Shown piece by piece: positions 56,774-64,000 of a stretch of DNA of 64,000 nucleotides. The position numbers and the translations under genes were made by a program. The stretch covers positions 43,170,941-43,234,940 of the forward strand of contig CM042012.1 of assembly GCA_023525715.1 (NCBI GenBank), given 5' to 3'. The DNA comes from Cichorium intybus (taxonomy: Eukaryota; Streptophyta; Magnoliopsida; Asterales; Asteraceae). Position 1 is the first letter of the stretch. The number at the start of each line of letters is the position of its first letter. Under the pieces are notes generated by a model. It had not been told where the DNA came from, did no database searches, and saw only the letters and a program-made list of their open reading frames with translations.

Positions 56774-58497
56774 TGTCACACCCCCAAACCGTAATGGCAG
56801 AAACGTTCGAGGGTGGATGACTTCATGAACAATATCATAACAAAGTTGAATAATAGTGATTCCAAGTAAAACAACCATCATTAAATAATTGCAAATGTTA
56901 CATCGTTTAAATGTTTCATGTTTCAAATACAATTACAAATGATATAAAAAATAAGCAAAAACGACGTCGTAACGTCCCTTCGAATAGCGCTGGAGGTTTA
57001 CCTTATCAATTTCCTGAGAATACAAGTAATTTGAAAGAGTGTCAACAATTAAGTTGGCGAGTTCATAAGATTTTGCATAAGAAATGTCCTTTGTTTATAA
57101 ACGATAGTATTGAAAACCAAGAAAATCCAGTATTTTCTCATAAAAATGACCAAGTCTTTAAATCTCAAAGACTAAAATGTAATATATAAACTGTAGTGTA
57201 AATTCTTTAGAAATGTATGTTTCCACGTAAACAATTTATAAAAATATTAAGTTGGTTATTTTTCCCATGTGAGATACCCTATAACCATACTGTGACTAGT
57301 TGGCCTGCTGCGACGTATTCAGGCGTCGGAATGTTAGACATTTGGACACCTCAGACCTTCCGGTCTAGGTGTAGCTAACAGCTCAGGTGCGGGGTTGTCA
57401 AACCCGTATAGATCTATACTCAAATATCGCGCTCTTTTACCGAGACTCTGGTTATAAAAATTCAGGACTTATAGTAGGTACTTATAAAAGTACCGTGAAG
57501 ATTCATCTCACAAAATGTATGTATTCCAATCAACTTGTTTACGTAAGATTTGTATATAAAAAAAAATCTTGTAATCATTTATTATCATTTTTCCCATGAT
57601 AATATAGTAATGTTTAATAATTATATAATTTTATATAATTATTTTTGTCATAATAACCTTATGTTCATAAACTATTCCAATAATAGTCTATTTTTAGTGT
57701 TCCGTCGTAATAATCATATTTTTACGAATAATAACGAAATAACTTATTCAAATGATTATGAGTATCATCTTTTAAGATATTTCTCGCAAAAATGGTGTGA
57801 TAACTTGGTTATAACTATTTTTGCTAGAAAGTGATATTTCCCGGTTACAAAAACGTAGTTTTTATTAGTTTTCGTTTTTATGACGTTTATGTCAAAAATC
57901 TAGTGTTTTACACACTTTATTTATAGTCTTGTATCTTTTACACAAACATAATATGTCATAATGTTTATAATACATGGATCTAACCATTTCTCATGTCAAG
58001 ATCATTTGTACACAACTTCTAGTTTTCATATTTATAACATTTTTATCCAAGATCTAGCATTTTTACACATTTTATTTATAGTTTGGAAACTTTTACACAA
58101 ACATAATATATCACTATGTTTATCATACATAGAACTAACCATATTTCATATCAAAAACATTTTTACACAACAATTAGTTTTATGAACTTGTGTAAATCAT
58201 CATTTATAGCATTTAAACATATGTAAACTTGGATAAAACAACATTTATAGTATTTAAACTTGTATTCTCCCCCAAAAAGTTTAGAAAAGATGAAAATGAG
58301 GGGTATGAACTCACCCTTGTAGCGTGCTTTGCTTTATAGTATTTACTCGATAACTGTTTTGAATTAGCATACATAGTATTATAATATTTGATAATTCATA
58401 GCAAAAGTTATGGAAAATAACTTTTCAACACTGGATTAACGTACGCTTCGTTTGACTAAAGTTGACTTTTTGTTGACCAAAATTTACAATTGTCACA
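56774..58497 (-). repeat. 5' LTR of the gypsy element, internally deleted
   Basis: Near-identical to 48730-51480 except for a missing block of about 1,030 bp after AGCGTGCTTTGCTT (about 58,333). In element orientation the lost part is early in the LTR, in U3, where the promoter would lie. Confidence 0.9.
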
Positions 58498-58619
58498 CAC
58501 CCCCTACCTCACTACCCCTCTCTTTTTTTTCTCACACACTCTCTCAATTAATTCGTTGCATCTACTCGTTTGTACCATGAATGTGTGAGAAAGCTTGCAA
58601 ATCTAAAAAAACCCATCTG

Positions 58620-59079
58620 GGGATGCAAATCACACCTGACCTGACGAACATCCATTTATCCTCAAGGACGAACAGGAAAGGGTTCTACGGGAAGATGAAG
58701 TTCTTACGAAGCAGATATGAGTTCAGAAACTTCATTTGGATTCTCTGGCTTGTTATATCTTGCTTCTTCTTCATTAATCGATATAACATAAGTCATGTCA
58801 AGAAATGTAGAAAGACAACAATAATGGGTCTTTTCGATCATAAAGACTCGTTCTTCATGTTGGTTCAAGATACCATCTTCTATAACTTCCATGGTCTAAG
58901 TCTCGACTTGTCCTTATACCAAAAGATTGATATGATAAAAGAAATTGAAATCAAAGTGGTGAAAAGAATGTAAATTGTCTTGTCTATTCTTCCTTTCAAC
59001 TTGTTTCTTTTTGAAGGAGGATCTATGACATTTTGCATGAATTTAGTATCATGTCCTGTGAAAATCACCACTCCGTATA
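58620..59079 (-). pseudogene. P4-type ATPase (ALA-like phospholipid flippase) gene fragment
   Basis: Minus strand reads IYGVVIFTGHDTKFMQN, DPPSKRNKLKGRIDKTIYIL and FTTLISISFIISIFW: the conserved stretch before and within a transmembrane segment of plant aminophospholipid ATPases, which move lipids across Golgi or plasma membranes. Further on, in another frame, FLHFLT-LMLY and a degraded EEA...NP-NE stretch follow the family order. The DKTGT phosphorylation motif is not reached, so it is a broken fragment. It is cut at its upstream end by the gypsy LTR at 59080. Either a relic of a host gene or a fragment captured by a transposon. Confidence 0.68.
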
Positions 59080-60942
59080 TGTAACGCCAAAACATGTTTA
59101 TTATGTAATTATAATAAAAAGGGCAAATTGGTCATTTTACCTTAGAAGGGTAATTTGGTCATTTGGACAGAAAAGGATTAAGTTTGTAATAATATTTTGA
59201 GTTTAGGACTTAAAATGTTATAAAAACTAGTTTTTGTCATAAATATGTGTAAAATGTGGCAAAAGTTCAAGAATTACAACTCTAGGGACTAAACTGCAAT
59301 TTCTGGAAGTATAAATAGTGTGACAAGCTCTCCCACATGTGCAGAATTCTAGAGTTCACGGGAGAGGGTTCTTGAGTGATCGCTGCAGAAATTTGGAGCA
59401 ATCTTGAAGGTTGAAGCTTGGAATTCCATAATTGACTTTGGATTGAAGAATTGGAAGTGTTAAAGGCTAGTATTTCAAGCTCTAACCTAGTTTGTTCTTG
59501 GGGAATTTTTATAGAAACTGAAATGTGCAATTTCAGTTATGAAATTATGTGATAAGTAGCTTAATACTTTCATTAAGTCATGCTAATAAGGGCTTAATTC
59601 AAGAAAATGGAAGTAGATTGTTATTTTTGTTGAATTTGAAGTTTTGGGGTTGTTAGAACTAAGAACCCTAAATCTTCATATGATTGATTGAGTGGGTTTT
59701 GAGGGTTGAAAACCTTGTTAAAATGTAAGGTTTTAGCCTAGGAATAAACCCCAAACGGTTAAGAACAGCATTAAGAACTTATAGACCAAAATTGCAAGCT
59801 ACAGTGCACAATTCGCGACTGGACAGGAGACCTGCACTGCCGCTAGGCGCGGTGCGCCCTCCTTCCAGGCGCGGTGCGCCCTGAGACAGGGAATTTGAAA
59901 TGCTATCTTTTGTTTGGCTTGTCCGATTTAGCTCAAACTTGAACCGTAGGCTCGTTATGGTCTGAAAAGTTTGGGAAAATTTTTATATTGAGTTTTCGAC
60001 CCCTCGGGGGCACTGTAGATCGATACGAATGCCTCGGTGAATAGTGAAATTCATAAAAAGATAGTAAACGGAAAGTCTATTATCTAGACATTGTTTGTAT
60101 TGATACTATATTGAACTCTTGTGCATTAGAGTCAATTAAAACAGTTGGTAACCTATAATCATTGTGAAAATGAATGACATTATAGGTACGGGACAAGATC
60201 TTGTGGAATACTTTGAAAGGCAAGGGCTAACAAAAGCTAGTGGTAGCAAACCTTCAGGTGAGTAATCTCACTGTTATCAGATGTGATAGATATTAAATGA
60301 GCAGCTGCAGATGGAAATTGTTTTGGGGACGAAAGTGACAGATTATATGATTTGATATATGACAATACCAGATAAGCCGTGAGTCTGTTATAGACAAGAA
60401 CGGAGCTGTGAGTCAATAAAAATGAATGATATGACAATACCAGATAAGCCGTGAGTCTATAATAGACAAGAACGGAGCTGTGAGTCAAACTTATATAAGA
60501 CAATACCGGGTAAGCCGTGAGTCATCGAGATGACAAGAACGGAGCCGTGAGTCTAGGCAAAAGCGGGATAAACCCGTGAGTCATATATGATTTTGTGTTG
60601 CATGAGAATGCATATTTGATTTTGTATAGAGAATTTTATTCTTATACATGTTATATTTGATTTGATTACTTATTGGGCTTTATAGCTCACGATTTTACTG
60701 ATATGTCCCTGCAGGTGAGCGTGATCCCGCCAAGGGAAAAGATAAAGTCCGTGATTGAGGACTTGGTATTTGAAGTGACGACCCGGCTTGAAGAATGTAT
60801 AATATTTTATGTATTGTACTTCGTGATACGCTTGTACTCGTATTGTATTAACTAATACCCCTACTTATGGTTTGATTGTAAAATATTTGGTTTGAAAAAT
60901 GAATTTTTTTTGGGTGTTTTTGTTAATAAGTCGGGTGTTACA
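59080..60942 (+). repeat. 5' LTR of the plus-strand gypsy element
   Basis: 1,863 bp. A TATA-like GTATAAATAGTG at about 59,310 may be the promoter. It holds a duplicated GC-rich word AGGCGCGGTGCGCCCT (59845-59860 and 59867-59882) and a tandem repeat at about 60361-60585. Confidence 0.88.
60361..60585. repeat. Tandem repeat of about 66-72 bp in LTR
   Basis: Three imperfect copies starting GACAATACC at 60361, 60433 and 60499, each with AAGCCGTGAGTC and GACAAGAACGGAGC, followed by a partial fourth. It lies in the 3' part of the LTR. Confidence 0.88.
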
Positions 60943-60945
60943 AGT

Positions 60946-60957
60946 TGGTATCAGAGC
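60946..60957 (+). promoter_or_regulatory. Primer-binding site (initiator tRNA-Met)
   Basis: TGGTATCAGAGC three bases after the LTR end. Confidence 0.93.
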
Positions 60958-61095
60958 CGTGGTTTAAGTGAACTAGGTGTCTCAGACTAGATTCCTGGAC
61001 TTAAACCTTGAGAGAAGAACAGATAAATGGACTGTTAGATATATATAAGTTTGTTATTATATATGTAATCTAACGGTTTGCTGAAATTTTAAAGT

Positions 61096-64000
61096 ATGAG
61101 AAATACACGAAGTAATCCCACTGGTGCGAATTCGCGTGGAACTTCATGAAGTGGACCAGCTCGGTCACGTGGCTCAGCTGGGCGAAGAGCACCAGCACGG
61201 GAACCGGTGGGAGAAAATCCACCTGATATTCGGGCGATAGTGGAAGAAGTGGTTAGGCAAATGATGCCTATGCTAACGAATAATCCCAACCCGAGTGCCA
61301 ATCCTAATCCTAGTGAAGAGGCTGCAAAAAGTATTCATGACGGGCAGCCGGAAGATGAAAGCCAGGGAGAAAGTCGTGCCCGGGCAGTGAAAGAAACTCA
61401 AGGTGGGGAAGCCTCTACAAAGAAAGTTGGGTGTACTTACAAGGCCTTCCTTGGTTGTAAACCAAAGGAATTCTCGGGGACAGATGATCCAGTTAAAGCT
61501 ATGGAATGGATTATGCATATTGAGAAAGTATTTCGAGTCAGCAAATGTGCTGATAATGACAAGGTAGAATTTTCCACAAACCAACTCACAAGCAGTGCAC
61601 TACATTGGTGGCAAATTTACTACAAGTCACTGAATCTTGATCCAACCCAATCAGTACCGTGGGAACAGTTCAAGATTAAGTTCAACGAAGAATACTGTTC
61701 TGAAGTAGCTATAAAGAAACTGGAGGATGAATTCCTGCACCTGGAACAGGGTTCCCGATCTGTTCAAGAATATACTCTTAGCATTCTGGAGAAAGCAAGA
61801 TGTGCTGAACACCATGTTGATACCGAAAAGAGGAAGATTGATAAGTATGTCTGGGGGTTGACGACCCGAATCAGAGAAATTGTGCAACCACTGAAACTGC
61901 CTACTTTCCGACAAGTGGTGGATCGAGCCACAGAAAGAGAAACAGAATTGAAGCGACAGGAAGATGAAAAGAAAGTCTTGGAAACTAAACGAAAGGTGGA
62001 AGACCAAAGTTGGACGCCTCAGAAAAAGTCGCAACAAACCGGGTCTAGGGGTAAAGGCCAGAAAGACGAAGGAAAGTGGTGTGAAAAATGCAGAAAAAGG
62101 CACACGGGCAGTTGTCGCAGTGATACTGGGTCAGTTAGCTGCCGAAATTGTGGAAAAACGGGTCATCCTACACGGGAGTGTCGGGCGGAACGAAGATGTT
62201 ACCAATGTGGAGCTACTGATCACATTCGTCCGAACTGTCCCCAACTGAAATCTAGAGTATACAGTGAAAGACCCAGAGATGATCAAGTGGGAAAGAAAGA
62301 AGAGCCGAAGAACAGGGGACGACCAGTGGCCTTGCGAGCTTTCCAGATGACTGTGGAAGAAGCCTGTGAGAAGACAGATGTGGTGACAGGTATCTTCACC
62401 CTTAATTCCATACCTGTATATGTTATTTTTGATCCGGGGGCTACACACTGTTTCGTGTCGGAGTCCCTGATGTCTCGCTTGAATGTACCATTAACCCCAA
62501 TGGATGAAAGCTTGGAAGTAGCGGTAGCAGACGGCAGATATGTTTGGGTATCCGAACACCTGGAGGGTTGTCAGCTTAAAATCTACGGGACCGTTTTCCC
62601 TATAGATTTGAAGCCGATGACTACCAATGAATTTGGTGTAATTGTGGGAATGGATTGGTTGGCAACGAATTATGCTAACATGGACTGTAGGAATAAAAGC
62701 CTTACAGTGTTGTCACCAGATGGGAATTTGATAAAGATTCAGGGTGAACGACCTCGGTTGAGAATGCCAGTTATCTCCTTTGCTCAAGCCCGAAGCTGTA
62801 TTAGTAAAGGAGGGATGTCTTATTTGGCTTATGTATCGGTGGCTCAACCGATTAAAGTGGGGGTAGCGAATGTGAATGTGGTAAACGAATTCCCAGATGT
62901 GTTTCCAGACGAACTTCCAGGGTTGCCACCAGATCGACAGGTTGAGTTCACGATTGAACTGATTCCGGGAGCTGCACCTGTTGCTCGAGCTCCATACCGT
63001 TTAGCACCTTCAGAGATGGTGGAACTGCGAAAGCAACTGGAAGAACTGTTAGACAGGGGTTTTATCAGACCGAGTACATCGCCTTGGGGAGCCCCTATCC
63101 TGTTTGTCAAAAAGAAAGATGGGTCAATGCGCATGTGTATTGACTATCGGGAATTGAACAAGATCACGGTGAAGAATAAGTATCCGCTCCCACGAATTGA
63201 TGACTTGTTTGACCAGCTACAAGGAGCATCCTACTTTTCAAAAATTGACCTGAGGTCGGGTTACCATCAGTTGAAGATACGGGAATCTGACGTTCCAAAG
63301 ACAGCTTTTCGCACACGATACGGTCACTATGAGTTTTTGGTGATGCCTTTCGGGTTAACCAATGCTCCAGCCGTATTCATGGATCTTATGAACCGGGTGT
63401 GTCGACCGTTCCTTGATACATCAGTGATAGTATTTATAGATGATATCTTGGTGTATTCTCGAAGCCAAGCCGAGCATGAGGTGCATCTGCGTCAAGTGTT
63501 GGAGTTGCTTCGCCGAGAAAAGCTGTATGCTAAATTCTCCAAGTGTGAATTCTGGTTAAGAGAAGTCCAATTTCTTGGCCATGTATTTAATGCCGAAGGG
63601 GTGAAAGTCGACCCAGCAAAAGTTGAAGCCGTGATGAAGTGGGAACCACCTCGAAGTCCAACTGAAGTACGAAGTTTCCTTGGTTTGGCAGGCTATTACA
63701 GAAGATTTGTTGAAAATTTTTCCTCAGTAGCTGTCCCGTTGACCAAATTGACCAAGAAAGGCGAAAAGTTCACGTAGGCGGAAAAACAGCAAGAAGCTTT
63801 CCAAAGGTTGAAACAAGCCTTGTATGAAGCACCAGTGTTAACACTACCGCAAAGCGGAGAAGAGTATGTGATCTACAGCGATGCCTCAAGAGTTGGCCTT
63901 GGATGTGTATTAATGCAGAAAGGTCGGGTAATAGCTTATGCGTCCCGCCAACTAAAAGACGCTGAAAAGAAGTATCCAGTTCATGACCTGGAATTAGCTG
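61096..64000 (+). pseudogene. pol: gypsy gag-pol, partial, with in-frame stops
   Basis: A single frame from the ATG at 61096. TGA at 61147-61149 and TAG at 63775-63777 interrupt it; otherwise open for 856 codons. Domains: capsid (YKAFLGCKPKEFSGTDDPVK, WWQIYYKSLNLDP), a coiled basic linker, two CCHC knuckles (CRNCGKTGHPTREC, CYQCGATDHIRPNC), and protease with an altered active site (FDPGATHCFVS, the usual D-S-G reading D-P-G). RT follows with catalytic FIDDILVYS, then, beyond the TAG, RNase H (YSDASRVGLGCVLM) to the window end. Integrase lies outside. Confidence 0.9.

Larger units (their letters stand above)
48730..58497 (-). mobile_element. Ty3-gypsy element, chromovirus-like, 9.8 kb, minus strand
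   Basis: LTRs 48730-51480 (2,751 bp, 3') and 56774-58497 (1,724 bp, 5'). Termini TGTCACACCCCC and ACAATTGTCACA in plus coordinates. Target duplication CACCC at 48725-48729 and 58498-58502. Primer site for initiator tRNA-Met at 56759-56770. Order from right: gag, zinc knuckle, protease, RT, RNase H, integrase, and a tail reading VRWSAKRGPEFTWERED (about 51,530-51,620) as in Tekay/Del chromovirus chromodomains. Coding sequence has many stops and several frameshifts. The 5' LTR lacks about 1 kb. Confidence 0.92.
59080..64000 (+). mobile_element. Ty3-gypsy element, plus strand, partial (runs off the window)
   Basis: 5' LTR 59080-60942 (TGTAACGCC...GGTGTTACA), initiator tRNA-Met primer site, then gag-pol to the window end. 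The left flank GTATA (59075-59079) would be the target duplication; its partner is outside. Sequence resembles the Tekay/Del-like element at 48730 in RT but gag and LTR are clearly different, so it is another family. Two in-frame stops are seen so far. Confidence 0.9.

Noticed and set aside
58581..58973. 130-codon plus-strand ORF with a hydrophobic segment
   Set aside because: It is antisense to the flippase-like fragment, whose family match is on the minus strand.

Overview
This is nuclear DNA from a plant, almost certainly a eudicot. The evidence is wall-to-wall Ty1-copia, Ty3-gypsy, LINE, Helitron, hAT and MULE-type elements, retroelement primer sites complementary to initiator tRNA-Met, very long (TA)n tracts, and interstitial CCCTAAA repeats of the plant telomere type. 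I found no intact host gene, tRNA, rRNA or CRISPR array. Style and content would fit an asterid, but the species cannot be fixed from sequence alone.

Layout. 1-17,280: an old plus-strand copia element (copia-A) holds two minus-strand copia insertions. One is copia-1 (1880-10355, TSD GTAGG), which itself carries a solo LTR of its own family in the opposite orientation. The other is a truncated element, copia-B (about 10908-16001), which carries a foldback MULE-like element (13474-14975, 9-bp TSD). 17,347-32,925: a giant broken-up (TA)n region holds a hAT MITE, a young Tat-lineage gypsy element (18467-29088) and four TIR elements separated by TA tracts. The Tat element has a gag-pol reading frame with three in-frame stops, a 118-bp tandem repeat, and an antisense gene with an apparent intron. 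32,926-39,167: a probable gene-fragment-carrying element, then another TA-abutting TIR element with a nested hAT MITE. 39,880-44,560: a decayed minus-strand copia gag/protease region, split by a 2.4-kb Helitron and a hAT MITE that landed 28 bp apart. 44,900-48,730: a palindromic MULE MITE, a LINE split by a solo copia LTR, and the start of another MULE-like TIR. 48,730-58,497: a decayed chromovirus-like gypsy element (TSD CACCC) whose 5' LTR has lost about 1 kb. 58,503-59,079: a fragment of a P4-type (ALA-like) phospholipid flippase gene. 59,080-64,000: the 5' LTR and gag-pol of another gypsy element, cut by the window end.

Most protein-coding sequence here is retrotransposon polyprotein (gag, protease, reverse transcriptase, RNase H, integrase) broken by stops and frameshifts. 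The nesting gives a relative chronology: copia-A is oldest, copia-1 and copia-B came later, and the solo LTR and foldback element are latest in that block. The Tat element is clearly young, with about five LTR-LTR differences by eye over 623 bp. The most unusual features are the antisense intron-containing gene of the Tat element, the foldback element whose arms match a gypsy LTR end, the series of TA-flanked TIR elements, and a possible Pack-MULE carrying a flippase fragment.
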